The position numbers and the translations under genes are program-made. A stretch of 64,000 bases of DNA from Garcia nutans (Eukaryota; Streptophyta; Magnoliopsida; Malpighiales; Euphorbiaceae): NCBI GenBank assembly GCA_947685225.1, contig CANTUV010000062.1:12730501-12794500 (forward strand). Reading direction: 5' to 3'. Below the pieces are notes generated by a model, which saw nothing but the letters and a program-made list of their open reading frames with translations, did not search any database and had not been told where the DNA came from. Below, piece after piece: positions 46,261 to 59,000 of the stretch. The first letter of the stretch is position 1; every line of letters starts with the position of its first letter.

Positions 46261-47558
46261 TAATTTTATTTCTGATATATATATATATATATTTATTTTG
46301 ATTGATGATTAAATTTTATTTTTTTAAGAAGATGAAGATTTGTTGAAGAAAAAAATGAAGATGAAGATAAAGATTTAGGTTTAAGCTGAATATGAAAATG
46401 AATATTTAACCTTCTAGATCAAAGTTTTAATATTTGGTTACATGTAAAATTTTTCAGCTTTGGTTGATGATTCGTATCTTCGTTTGTTATCGATGAATTT
46501 TCTTTTTTCTTATACTAATGCTGATGAAGAAGATGATTGAATTTTTTTAATGAAGAAGATGATGAAGATTTTGTTTATGATGTGATTTTTTTTAGTTTTT
46601 GATATTGACTTTTTTTCTCTTTTTGATATTGATTTTTGATTTGGTTTCGATTTTTGATTTGCTGATTATCAATTATCAATTGATGATGATGAGGAAAAAG
46701 AAGAAGGAGAAGAAGAAAAAGATAACTTGCGTTGTTTTTACAGTATTTATGTGGTTTTAGATGAGTGTTTTTAAGATTTGTAATATATATTTTTCCTTTT
46801 TGCCGCATTAGTGTAAATAAATTGTTTTTTTTTTTTTTTTTTTGAGTTGGTTTTGTAGGAAGCCCAAACTTTAATTCTCAAGCCGCTCTGTCTCGCAAAC
46901 GTTGAATACTTTGCACTCGCCCCTTAATATAAATTACCCAAGTTTTAATGTAAAATTACAAGGTTGAGCAGATTGTGATGTGCAAATAAGAATAACATCC
47001 AATTTCCAATCAATCAAATGCATTGGCCTGAAAATATTATTTTGATAAATAAGAAAGACAAAAAGAAATTCTAATGTTTGGAAAGAAAGAATTTTAATCA
47101 ACCACTCCCAAACAAAACAAAAGTGGGCTCAAAGGTCTCCTCAACTTCTAATCCATTCATTTCATTGCACAAAATTATCAACATTTTTTTTTTGAACTCA
47201 CACAAAATGATCAACTTGATGCTCACTTTTAATATATATATGCCTTATTCTCTCTCTTAATACATTAAAATAGACCCAGTAAAATTACTAAGAGATTTAA
47301 CTGTACTTTTTATTACGAAAATACCCAATTTCAAAAAAAATTGTTTTTATATTAAATAAGTAATATTACATAAAATCTTATAAATAAAATTTGTAAATAA
47401 TATTAAATTTTTATGAATATTAAAATTCATAATGTAAATATGGTCTCAATGAACGAGGAACAATATGGTGTACGCTCTTCAAGTTACTGGTATATGTGAA
47501 TGGAGAAGGAGATAGCAGAGAGATACAACATTTAAAAAAAAAAAAATTCTTTCATGTT
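46261..47558. other. Spacer, no gene seen
   Basis: Includes a TA microsatellite (46277-46292), GATGAAGA-rich tracts (46320-46600) and a T19 run (about 46826-46844). The minus-strand open frame at 46575-46808 is Lys/Asn/Gln low complexity and is not regarded as a gene. Confidence 0.45.
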
Positions 47559-47563
47559 GTTTT

Positions 47564-47948
47564 TGTTGGGAATGTGAATCCCACATCGGTAAGGAATGAG
47601 CAGCTCCAGTCACTTATAAGACTGGGCAATCCTCTTCTTGTAAACTCGAGTTTTCAGGATGAGTTAGGCCCAGCTCTAATATGGTATCAGAGCAATTAAT
47701 ACCCAAACGGGCTAGATCCTGAGCCAAACACCCACATGACCGAAGCTGATGAAGAGATGTCAGCCGGTCCGCTCAAACGGACTTGTATTAGCAAGTGTCA
47801 ACCGAAAGGTCTGGTTGCACTTGAGGGGAATGTTGGGAATGTGAATCCCACATCGGTAAGGAATGAGCAGCTCCAGTCACTTATAAGACTGGACAATCCT
47901 CTTCTTGTCAACTCGAGTTTTCAGGATGAGTTAGGTCCAGCTCTAATA
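47564..47948 (+). mobile_element. Complete TRIM retrotransposon (385 bp)
   Basis: Two 118-bp LTRs (47564-47681 and 47831-47948), starting TGTTGGGAATG and differing at three positions. The primer site TGGTATCAGAGC (47682-47693) follows the first LTR, and a purine run TTGAGGGGAA (47821-47830) precedes the second. Perfect GTTTT duplications flank it (47559-47563 and 47949-47953). The 137-base core between primer site and second LTR is too short for gag or pol. TRIM elements have this structure and rely on other elements' proteins. Short open frames here are incidental. LTR ends read CTCTAATA, so the usual CA has become TA in both copies. Confidence 0.95.
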
Positions 47949-47953
47949 GTTTT

Positions 47954-48728
47954 GGTGTTCTTATTTTCTTCATATACTTAGTGGATTAAGTAAAGGTGTT
48001 CAAGGGCCAGATTATCTGTCCAAATCTATCCGAAATTTCTTAGAGTTACCAACCCAAAATAATGATATATGTGTATCTACCCTAAATTTAGATATGATTT
48101 TTCTGTATTCCACAACTAATATTTTTGTCGCTACATTTTTAGTTTTAGCAATAAAAATTTTTCTAAATTTAAAAATGGGTATTTCTGATTGTTACATATT
48201 ATAACTGCATAAAGTTTTAACCATCTTTATTTAATTAATTTTTGTTCATAAAAATTTAGCAATAAATTTTACAAGCTACAAAGAATTTATGTCATATTCA
48301 AATAGGTTCTAAATCAAAACTTTAAAGGAAGTCTTGTGGGGAGGAAAGGATTGATTCACTTGTATACTTATCAATATATTTATATATGTGGAAATAACAT
48401 CCTAAGAAAAACATTAGAGTTGCAAGTTTCAGAGTGTGGACCTAAATGGTACCACCGCACCACCTTACTGAATGTGACCTAACAATTCTCATTGACCTTT
48501 CGTGTGTTAGGCCCAATTCTTTCCTTTCTTTGCTTCAATATTTCATATATTAGTTAGTGGTCTTGTGGTCCAACTGCTGCCGTTTTAGCAATGCAATATC
48601 ATTATATATCCTTTTTTTTTCCTTTCAAAAATAGCTGATAATTACCTTTTGATTCTTCTTAGAAAGTAATTTATATGTATATAATATATATATTATTATT
48701 ATTATGACAGATTTTGATTAGATGCTAA
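47954..48728. other. Spacer, no gene seen
   Basis: AT-rich. A TAAAGGTGTTCAAGGGCCAGA start at about 47992 recalls the end of hAT-type MITEs, but no matching far end was found. Confidence 0.35.
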
Positions 48729-48935
48729 GTGAAGTTGGGGCATGCTGAGAAAAACCAGTTTGGAAGTCAGATGCCACACTTGTTATACTTTGTAAAGCTT
48801 CCAAATGATGTGTTTGATCGAGTGGTTGAAGTTCGTTCACCAAATAAAGTGGACATGGCAGCCATTTTGAATGGCGCCTACACAAAGATTCTGAAACCTA
48901 TTCTATCCATCATTATCCTTTTTTTTTTACTTTAA
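48729..48935 (+). CDS. Unidentified coding-like fragment (about 55 good codons)
   Basis: An open frame reading QMPHLLYFVKLPNDVFDRVV and KVDMAAILNGAYTKIL, with balanced amino-acid use unlike the AT-driven frames around it (locally much less AT-rich, about 48740-48895). I do not recognise the family. A polypyrimidine-poor AG lies just before TGAAGTTGGGG (48728), and sequence after KIL drifts to low complexity, so it may be one exon of a decayed or captured host gene. No partner exon was found nearby on the plus strand. Confidence 0.4.
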   Translation: MKLGHAEKNQFGSQMPHLLYFVKLPNDVFDRVVEVRSPNKVDMAAILNGAYTKILKPILSIIILFFLL

Positions 48936-49401
48936 CGATATTAAAAGTATTTTTAGAGCTGTTAAATTTTTAATAAATTTGAATTAAAATGAAAAGAATT
49001 TAAGCTCAAAATTGATGTTATGAACTAGCTTTGGTCCTTGCCACAACTTGATAGATAGGATTTTTCTTGAGAGACAGTTTCATAATAGCAGTAAAACGAA
49101 TTTTACTAGAAAAGATTCCTTTTAAAAGTGGGGAGAAAGGGTGTTTGGGCTCTAGCGTTGATGTTATTAGTTATGATTGAGATTGACTCAGACAAATGGA
49201 GCTATATATTTTTAAAAATAGAGTTTGAATTGAGGGAGTTAAATATTTTTTTTGAAAAACATAATTTTTTAAATATTTATTTTTTATTTTTTTTTAAAAT
49301 CAGTTTTAGAAATATATATATGTATGTGTGTGTATAGTGTACCAAAGATATACATATAATGTAAAAAATATTTTTAAAATTTCTTAAAATCTACAAGATA
49401 T
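48936..49401. other. Spacer, no gene seen
   Basis: AT-rich with T-runs; the frame at 49128-49337 is low complexity in its second half. Confidence 0.4.
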
Positions 49402-49574
49402 TAAAAAAAAAAAGCAGCCCAGTGCGTAAATGCTCTCGTAATGAGTGGAGTCCGGAAAAAGGTCGGAACCATTGAATCTTTATACGCGGCCTTCCCTTAC
49501 AATTAATTGTAAGATGCCGTTTCCACTACTCGAATCCGTGAACTCAGGTCACGCGCCAAGGCTTCCCTCCATAT
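49402..49574 (-). mobile_element. Au-type SINE, internally shortened
   Basis: Minus-strand reading: GGGAAGCCTTGGCGCG, then GACCTGAGTTCACGGATTCGAG (box-B-like GGATTCGAG), GTGGAAACGGC, AAGGGAAGGCCGCGTA, CCGACCTTTTTCCGGACTCC and GCACTGGGCTGC, followed by a T run. This order matches Au SINEs of flowering plants. The part between box A and the GTGACC word is missing, so polymerase III initiation is probably impaired. GC content stands out against the surroundings. Confidence 0.75.
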
Positions 49575-50925
49575 TTTTTTTAAAAATAAAAAATAAAAAT
49601 ATCATGTAATTTTCTTCTTATTTTATTCACGAGTTGAGTTCAATCAAAGAAAAATAACTGCTGATTAGATTAAAAGCAATATCATAATTGAATTCCAATT
49701 TGTTGTAAGTGATCATAATCTTAAAAGATATACTGAATTAGAAACATGCGGCAAGTGGTGAGAGAAGAATGAGCTAGAAACATTATTTTTTAAAATTTGT
49801 TTTTTATGCATAGTATGCGTAATTATCAACTCATCAATTACAATTAGCTCTAGTTATTGTAGTGAGAAGTGAGAAAAGTTCATGTTCCTTTCATTCTAAA
49901 TTTGATTTCTGTTGGTACTCTTGCAAATGTAATGATGAATTACATGCTAAATAAGTAGATGAAATTGCACATTAGATTGCGATTTTATAAGCTTAATACT
50001 GGAAGAAAAATTGAAAACATCCTTATTGAGTTGACATATTTACAACTAATATAGATCAATTGCAAAAGTTAAAATAATAGATTTGGAAAGCGAGCAACTA
50101 AGCTTGTTATTTTGAGTACAACTTTGGATCCTAAAAGACGTTCTCAAATCATTTAAAATGATGATATATATGCGTTCGTGTTGAAAAATCTTATCCTCGG
50201 GATTTTTCCTGAGCAAAAATTATTTGAAATTTGCAACAATGAGATTGACGTACCCAACAATTTACCTTCAATATTCCAGTACAACGAATTTAGCAAGAGC
50301 TAAAAGAAATTTGAAAATCAAAATGTCTATTGTTTGATGACTAGGTTGATTTGACTTATTGTCACTCTTCTAATTTCAACTATAAAAATTATAGAATTGA
50401 CAATGGATAGCATATTCATGAAAATCATTCTATTTGAATCTAAAACTTATTTAAATAATTTAAACTCAACTATAATTATATTTATACATATCTTAAATCA
50501 ATTTAATATTACTCAATTTAAAAATATTATAAAATTTAAATTAAAAAATTATACTTATCTCAATTAAATAATTATAAATAAATATTTAATATTAACATAA
50601 TTTATTAAAATAATTTTCACCACACAATGTCATAATTAAAATAAAATTTAATAAATATATAATTAAAATTTAATAAAATATAATTAAAATATATAATCAA
50701 ATTCGAACATCGAATATCCAAGGATAAATGCCCAAATGCATATCTGAAAAATAAAAAATACAACTCATGCCCATTCAAACCCATTTATAAATTACTCGTA
50801 CCTCATATAAACGGATTAAGATAGATCAATTTTTTTTTTAAAATACCCGACATATTACCATTTCTAGACAAGGCTATAAATCAGGATAAAAAGTAAAAAA
50901 AAAAATTATTGAAAGGCTTACACTT
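49575..50925. other. Spacer, no gene seen
   Basis: AT-rich with short (AT)-type stretches at 50450-50720 and GGGTTT/ACCCA-type words resembling MITE interior sequence at 50700-50860. Confidence 0.4.
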
Positions 50926-51470
50926 AACCATGACCAAAATTTCGTTGAACCATAAAAGCAGACTGACGATTCCAGTTCGATTCAATAAATCAAACCTTGA
51001 ACCGTAATTAAAGATTCAAAACTAAAACCAAAACCTTCCTTTAATGTTATGGTTTCAATTCCAAAATATTTAAACCGAAACTGAACTGGCAATTCCGGTT
51101 CGACAAATTTAATTTTTACAATTATGTAATTCTTTTTAATTAAGTTTAATTTTTTAATGTAATTTTTAAATATTTTAATTATTTGTATTTATTAAATATT
51201 TTAAATGTAATATTAAATATTTATAATTATAATCTATGCAGTTAATTAATTTTTAGTAATTATGTTCAAATATTTTTTTTAATTTTTTATTTATATATAT
51301 TTTTTAAAAAATTGATTTAAAATGACATTTCAAACCAAAATCAAAATCAAACTGATTTTTAAGATCTGAACCTTAACCAAACCGGTTCTTACAGGTTAAG
51401 ATTAAGGTTTATAAAAATTATAAACCAAAATCGCAGACCGGTAATTTCAATTAGCCATGATCAAATAAAT
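50926..51470. repeat. Possible hAT-type non-autonomous repeat
   Basis: Begins near CTTAACCATGACCAAAAT and ends near ATTAGCCATGATCAAATA. It is full of AACCGAAACTGAACTGG and ACCGGTTC-type text, similar in style to the sequence at 10596 and to the MITE at 23397. A clear duplication was not found. Confidence 0.3.
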
Positions 51471-51962
51471 TATTTCTACCAAGTGAGAAGTGGCAGCCGC
51501 AACCATCAAACTTAACAAATTGATATAATATGCAATGACATTATATCAATTTGTTGACATTTGGATTAAATCCAGAACAGCTAGACAAAATTAAATAATC
51601 TTTCAAATTATCACATTCGGTTCTACACATCCAAAACCCTTTGTGATAATACAGAACAAATTTTGTCAAATCTCATAAGATTAAGAGCCTGTTAAAAATC
51701 CAAAAGTAGCATGTGTTTCACAAAGGGTCAAATACACAACTATGGCAAAAGCAGGACAAACAGATGCTTCTTTACCTCCAGTTTTCTATCTGTGCAAAGA
51801 AACACAGGGTTTTATGTCAATTGAAAATTATCCCTAAAAAGAGAAAATGTAAATTTTAAAAAGACAGGACACCACTTGAATATTGAATATTTTTATGAAA
51901 TGATAGGATAATAGACAGGAAGTGGGTACATAACCTATTTTTCATATACATTTTTTCATTCT
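51471..51962 (-). other. Downstream flank / probable 3' UTR of TOP3A
   Basis: Follows the stop codon at 51963-51965 on the minus strand. No poly(A) signal could be chosen with confidence in AT-rich sequence. Confidence 0.35.
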
Positions 51963-52194
51963 TCAACGATTTGGGCAGGCATTAGCAAAGTGTGATGGAT
52001 CACCACATACATAGCATCTTCTACCAGACATAGGTTCACCAGTGGCAGATACAAAAGTCACATCAGCAGCACGCCCTCCACTCCGCACACCTCTGCCACC
52101 ACCACCCCCCCTGCTACGGTCAGATGCTGAGTTACTAATATTTGCACGGGAAACATTTCTTGCATTGGTGCCATTGTTCAAGTTATCCTCCCAT
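51963..52194 (-). CDS. TOP3A: TOP3A terminal exon: Gly/Arg linker and last CCHC knuckle
   Basis: Starts in the middle of a codon after AG (ATGCAG/ATGGGAG). SDRSRGGGGGRGVRSGG is a flexible RGG-type linker, then CYVCGDPSHFANAC forms C-x2-C-x4-H-x4-C, followed by PNR and TGA. RGG and CCHC segments bind single-stranded nucleic acid in related proteins. Confidence 0.85.
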
Positions 52195-53006
52195 CTGCAT
52201 TTGAAATCAAGTAGTTGAGTGAAGGTTTCAGCATAGAGGCAGGCCAGTTTTTGTCATTAGTTTCAGTAATATTCAGTTAATATACGCTTGTTCCATTCCT
52301 TTTTTTTTTTCCAATGAGAATCAAATAGGCTTTACTTTATTTTCTTTGTTTTGCCATAAAATAATAAACAAAAAATGTAATTTAATTTATTTCACTGGAA
52401 CAACTTTTCTAACATAAAGGGGAGATTTCAAGTTCCATGATATTGGGCTTAAGTTCTGCGTACACAAAGAAGTTGCATGCACGGGATGGGCATGAATAGA
52501 ACTTTCTCCCTCTGTTATTTGCAGTGTTAGCCGTACGTAGAACACACAACATTCCACATGTCCCACATGAAACTGAAGATTCCCCTGCATCATAGAGAGC
52601 AATTAATAGCAAAAATATCAGTTATCATGTATGCCGCTAATGACAACATCAGCTATTAGACTAAAACTTGCTGCATAGGCACAATTTTCACGCTAACAGT
52701 GTGACCATAAGATTCTGAGATTATTTTCAACTGACATGCTTTTCAAGGACCCAAATCACTCAGTATCAATTAAAAGGGACCCTAAAGATGAAATGAGCAC
52801 AAAAATACCCCTCATCCCAAATATGTCATTTAAAACTAATTATTTAATTCCATAATTCAAATCTTCAAAATAACATAACGTCGAAGATTAATGATCTCAA
52901 TTATTCTAATTTTTTTTACCACATTTTTAACTGTAAAACCTTAAACATTCATATTTTAAGTTTACAAGAGAATTCAATAATTAGATTGATGATTTATTGA
53001 AGTTTA

Positions 53007-53043
<37 letters not shown>

Positions 53044-56000
53044 ATGAAAATTTTTTGTGCCAAAGTAAAAAATGGAATCCTATTCCAAGAATAGGATTCG
53101 ACACCCAATCTCAGGGTGTACCAAACATATGCTCTAAGATCTTAAAAACTGTATCAATTTGCTCCATATAATTTCAAAAGTTACAATTTTATCCACCAAG
53201 GGACGTCTGCAATGGTTGAGACATACTTAACAGAAAAAAATCTGAAATATAAAGAATGCTAGAGAGGGATCCACCTATTGACTAAAACATCATACAGCAT
53301 ACTAACGCAAACATTATCCATTCCTAGCTATTTCCCTAAATCATTAGATAAACAACACAGAGTTGTAGTTTCAGGGGTCGGCCATGTACAATCATTATTT
53401 CCATTTTAGATTTGTTTTCCAAAATCAACATGTGACAAGCAAGACATGTCAGTAATTGGACACACCTCTCCATTTTGTGGATAAAATTGTCTTAAAATTG
53501 AAATAATAAAGAGGAAATTGATAAAACTTTTAAAACTGGATAGAAATGAAAATTGGTTGGGAAGTCCAGGACAAAGAAGATTGTTAGGCCTAATATCAAC
53601 TTGATTTGATGTTTGTCATGGGTGATAAGTTCTTCAGATTGACGTTGGAAGAAGAGAGAAACGGGCGGGAGAGGCAAGAATGACATGTACAAAAAGAAAA
53701 TAATGTTTAGCCCGTGAATAGGTATGCTGCAGAAACCAATGATCCTATGAAGAGCAATGTACATCTGACCTGCTACTAAAAATTTGGAGGACTAGTACTA
53801 ATTTAGGATCATATAAGATTCCTTCGATATTTATGTTCAATTGCATGAAGCGTCCATATAAATTGAATAAATAAATAAGAAAAAAGAAACAGGGGAAAGA
53901 TGATCAAATTTAATCTTTTACGTCTAAATGTCCAAGAGAATGTACGGCATACTGTCTAACAAAATGTTAACAATAACTCTCCATGGCCAGGTCATTTTTT
54001 ATCAATGATATGAGGTATAATAATATGACATCTACTACTACATTTGACATTCGTATCTCACTGAAGAAAGTTATAATCAATTTCAATTGAACTGAAAAAC
54101 CAACCTACTTTTTAGGAACATCTTAAAGAATCAATTTACAGAGTTCAAAGTATTACCCGTCTGTTGATTCATTTCATGTGACTGAGCACACCGGGAAGCT
54201 GAAAGTAGTGAAGGACAATCACTTGAATCATGCCCTATTTGCTGACAGTGAATACACACACCAGTCCTAGTGTAACTTTGTTGGAGGTTAGTGGGTGTTG
54301 TATTAGGAGCTCTGCTACCTCTTGCTGTAGAACATAATCAGATGTGGTTAGAACACATGTTCACAAGATGAATTACATGAGAACGATTAAACCCCTCAAG
54401 CAAACCCTAAAATCAATCTTAATTTGATCCTTGAATACTGCAGCCAGATCCTGAAGTTCTAACCATCAAGCAGCCATTATTTTTTCCTCAAAACTGTCAG
54501 ATTTATCTGACATAAAACACAAACAAACACAGCAAAACAGAGTATGAAACTACAAAATAGAGATTCTTTTTTTTTCCTTTTTTGTACAAAATTTTCTTAC
54601 ACTTTCTCAATCTTTTGTTGGCTTTAGAAACAAAGAAAACAAAGCATATAAGAAAAATGAATGTTACTGAAATTTCTCTCTTTTTTTTTCATTACACAAC
54701 ATGCTTACAAAATATAGGTCAGTAAACCTCAACCAACACATTAATTCATTTAGATATTTTCCTAAATTTCCGCTTAAACTAAACTTCACCATGCACTTTG
54801 CTTAGCTTAGAGATTCATCTGGAAAAATTGGGTTGTGACAGTCTAAGTGTCACAGCTCCTAACATTCGTCCTTGACACTTGGGTTGGAAATTTTCTTCTA
54901 GAGGGCTTCAAATCATTAATCTCTTTAAAAAAAAACTCTTCTTGACACTCAAGCTGGATTGGCGAGTTTAAAATCATTAAACTCGACACAAATTCTTCTC
55001 AAATTTTTTCAAATTTCATAACAAATTTACAGTTTTTTTTTTTTGCATCTTCTTTTTCTTCTACAACAAAACCAACAATAATAACCACAAATAAAATTCT
55101 TAGTTTCTTCCCTCTTCAACAATATAAAGAACAACATTTTCAATTTGCAGTTTTGGACATGCTAAGGTCCCTTGAAACAAGATTTTTAGTATTTGGACAT
55201 ATGGGTTCATCAACAACAAATATTTTGCAGTTTTACGACATGCCGGTCTTTTTCATCGCTCCAAATTTTTGTAGGTTAAGAACATATTGATCCATCAAAT
55301 TTTCAGTCCTGAATGAATTTGTCCATCTAGTTTTTGGTTATGGAAATGAATTGGTCCATCAAATTTTCAGTTTATAGACATGATGGTCTTTTTTAACAAT
55401 CTCCTATAGCTTATAAGTTGAGAAAATTATTTCATTTTCATATAAAAAATAAAAAAAATAAAAAGGGTTGAGTTGGAAGATAAAAATAGACACTTGATGA
55501 AGTCAAGCTTCACCTTGAACCAAAGATAATGAAAAATTTTACCAAGAATTAAAACAATAAAAAAAGATTTCAAACAGAACAGTAAGTTCCTCAAAGATCA
55601 TAAATGTTCTGATACCATTTGTTGGATTTATCTCACATAAAACACAAACAAATAAATATAACAAAACAAAGTATGAAACATCATAGCAAATATTTTCTTT
55701 CTCTTCTTTTTCTTTAGTTTCAATAAATTTTTCTTACACTTTCTCAATCTCTTGTTGGCTTTAGAAATAAAAAAAATATATTGAAAAAAAAGCATATAAG
55801 AAAACTATTAGAATATCCTTGATTTTAGGTGTAAATATTACGTTTCCTATTTGGATTGCACATTCTATTTCCTATTTTGTATCCATTACTTTTGTATATA
55901 TGTTACCTAGATTGGTGGAATACTCAAGTTATTATTATTATTTATTTTTTTAATCAATTCAAGATTTCTCCTTTCTTTTTTATAATTTCTCATGGTATCA

Positions 56001-59000
56001 GAGCCTTAGAGCAAACATTCTTCTTATTCTTCTTTTTATTCTCCTTTTTTTTCCTTCCTTTTTCCTTCACCAATCTACTGTAAAGGCTTACCACTGCTTT
56101 CGACGCCTCCTCGTCACTCACCACCACCCTCATTAGAAGCACTGAATGCCAATCAGCCACTCACAGAAATCTCGCCGCTGGAAAGCAAGGCGTGACCAGA
56201 CGAACTGACAACAATTTTTGGCCAGAGCATCATGCACCAATGCTTGGACCGATTTCCAGCGTCTTTTTTCTGGTGCAACTTCTCCAGCAGCCTTGCCTCT
56301 TCATCCCGGTTCTATTGGTGATTTTGTTTCAAATTTCTAACCTCAATTGAAATTGGTCTTCATCGGCAGTAGCTTTTTGGAATTTCAGTCAACGACAAAG
56401 GCAACTTCTACTCTTTAATCAAAATATCTGACTCCCCAGGTTTTATTAAATCCCTTTTGTCATTCATTTCTAGTAGTCCTACTACTACAATAATAACAAT
56501 AAAGCCTTAATTCCAAGTTAATTGAAGTTGGTCATATGGATTATTCTTTTCCATTCCATTCGATTCAGGGCTACCTCTGGTAGTACTACTACTACGACAG
56601 TTAAATTATGTGATTGTGATAATTATGTTTTATGAGGGGCCCCTAATGTATTGTGGTTTATGGGTCAATATTATAGTGATCATCTAGAAAAACAGCACAC
56701 TGATATAGACGAAAAGGATAAGGCAACATAGACTAAAATGGATGCTCAATTATCTAGCTTATTGTGGCATTCTCTTAATCCAGAATTAATTTGTTTCAAT
56801 CTTGTAAAACATGCTACAAAGTTTGGACCAAGGCTAAGACACTTTATACAAATTATATTAAACATATTTATAAGGTTTTGTTGCCTACTGTCAATCTACA
56901 ACAAAACTTTTAGGATATGGCTAGCTATTTGGGTCAAGTTGAAATATTGAAAGATGAATTTAATTCTCTCATGCCACTTTCTACAAACATTACTAAACAA
57001 GAGAAACAAAGAGAAATTCTTTATGGTCTTAGCCTTGATAGGGCTTCGGGCAGATTTGAATTTAGTGCAAGATTGTATTCTTGCCAGTACAGTCATTCCT
57101 AATTTGGACGAGGTATTTGCGCGCTTACTTCGTCTCCCAAATACAACTGAAGTGGAATCACTTGTGCTAGTTGCTCAAAAAAAAAAAACCCAACAGGGAC
57201 ATAATCACAAAGGAAAAAAAGAGAAAACTCCAAATTCCATTGTACCTACTATTATAAGGGAGGTCACACACATGACACTTGTTGGGCTTGTCATGGCCGC
57301 CCTCCCAAATATAATTAAAATAATTGTCAGACAGCTAATATGGTGTAATCTCAAGGAGATGGAATTCTTCCTTTACCCACAGCCCAAGCCCAGAGATCTA
57401 AATCAATTACATTAAAAAGATGGATTATGATGAAATCTTGCAATATCAAGCATTGAAATAAGTCATTTTCTTCCATAGTTAATGATGCTCAATTAGGTGC
57501 TTCCTTGTCTAACACGATCTTCACATACTAGATCTTGGATCTTATATTCTGGTAACTTAAACCTTTTCTCCTCTCACTACACTCACTTCTTCATCCTCTT
57601 CGGTCATCTTGGCTAATTGATCACAAATAGTGATTAAAGGAGTAGAAAAAAGTAAACCTCTCTTCTATCCCTTTAGCATCAATCTTATATGCCCCTGAAT
57701 GTTCATATAACTTGATTTCCATTAGTAAACTATCAAAAGAACTTGACTGTAGAGTGATCTTTAATTTCAATTTTTTTTCTATGCAGGACCGACATATAAG
57801 AAGATGATTGGCGAAGGTCATAGGTCTATTGGCTTATATCTCTTCTCTTGTCCTGCAACTGCTATTGCTTTTACACTTGCCACTTCTGTTGACCACCTTC
57901 ATAGCTGTTTGGGTCATCATAGCCTCTCCAAATTTCAGAAAATAGTTTATAGTGTTTCAACATTGTCTTTCTCTTGAGTGAGAGTCGTGTCAACTAGGAA
58001 ATGTACTAATATATCTTTTCCTAAGTAATTAAATAATTGAACCTCATCAATATTTAATATTGTTCACTCAAATATATGAAGTCCAAGTTGTGTTGATACC
58101 AATTTTAGTTTTCATTATTTTATAACTTTCATTGACCTCATTCTCAATATACTTGATTGTTTCTAATGAAAAATAGACCTGCATTATTTACTATTTTCAA
58201 AAATTTTGTGCTGAAATTAAAAACCAATTTCATGTCTTCATTAAAGCCATATGTAGTGATAATGCACGAGAATATCCATCTCTTCTTTTTTAGGAATTCA
58301 TGGCTTCTCAGAGAATCATTTATCAATCTTCTTCAGCATATACACCTAGCAAAAAATGACGTGGCCGAATGAAAGAATTGACATCTTATTGAAACCATTC
58401 GTACCATGCTCATACATCATAATATTGCCTATGCCGTTAGTTTTGCAAGTCAATTTATGCATAATCCAAAGGAAAAACATCTCAAAGCTATGAATAGAAT
58501 CTTGTAATATTTGAAAGGTTTTTCTGGAAAAGGAATTATATTCAAAAAGGAAGAAAGGTTGATCCTAGAGTGTTATATAGATGCAAATTTTCCTGGTTCT
58601 CCAGTTGATAAGCGGTCTACTTCAAGATGTTGCACCTTCTTAAGCGATAACATGTATCTTGCAGAAGCAAGAAGCAAAATATAGTTGCCAGGTCTAGTGC
58701 TGAAACTGAATTTAGAGCTATGGCTCTAGGAATATGTGACCTTTTGTGGCTAAAGATCATACTGAATGATCTTAAAATTAAATGGGAAGTTCTTATGAAG
58801 GTCTATTGTGATAACAAACCTGCCATCAACATTGCTAATAATTCAATGCAACATGATCGTACAAAACATGTTAAAGTTGACAGACATTTAATTAAAGAGA
58901 AGCTTGATAGTGGATTAATTTTTACTCTCTTTATTTCCACCAACGATCAGCTGGCTAATGTGCTCACTAAGGGTTTAACTGGAATAATATTTCAATAGTT

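Noticed and set aside
46575..46808. Minus-strand Lys/Asn/Gln-rich ORF
   Set aside because: Low-complexity translation of GATGAA and T-rich tracts, no motif.
47496..47981. Two similar ORFs sharing NVNPTSVRNEQLQSLIRL as a duplicated gene
   Set aside because: The shared part is the translated 118-base TRIM LTR, present twice because the element has two LTRs.
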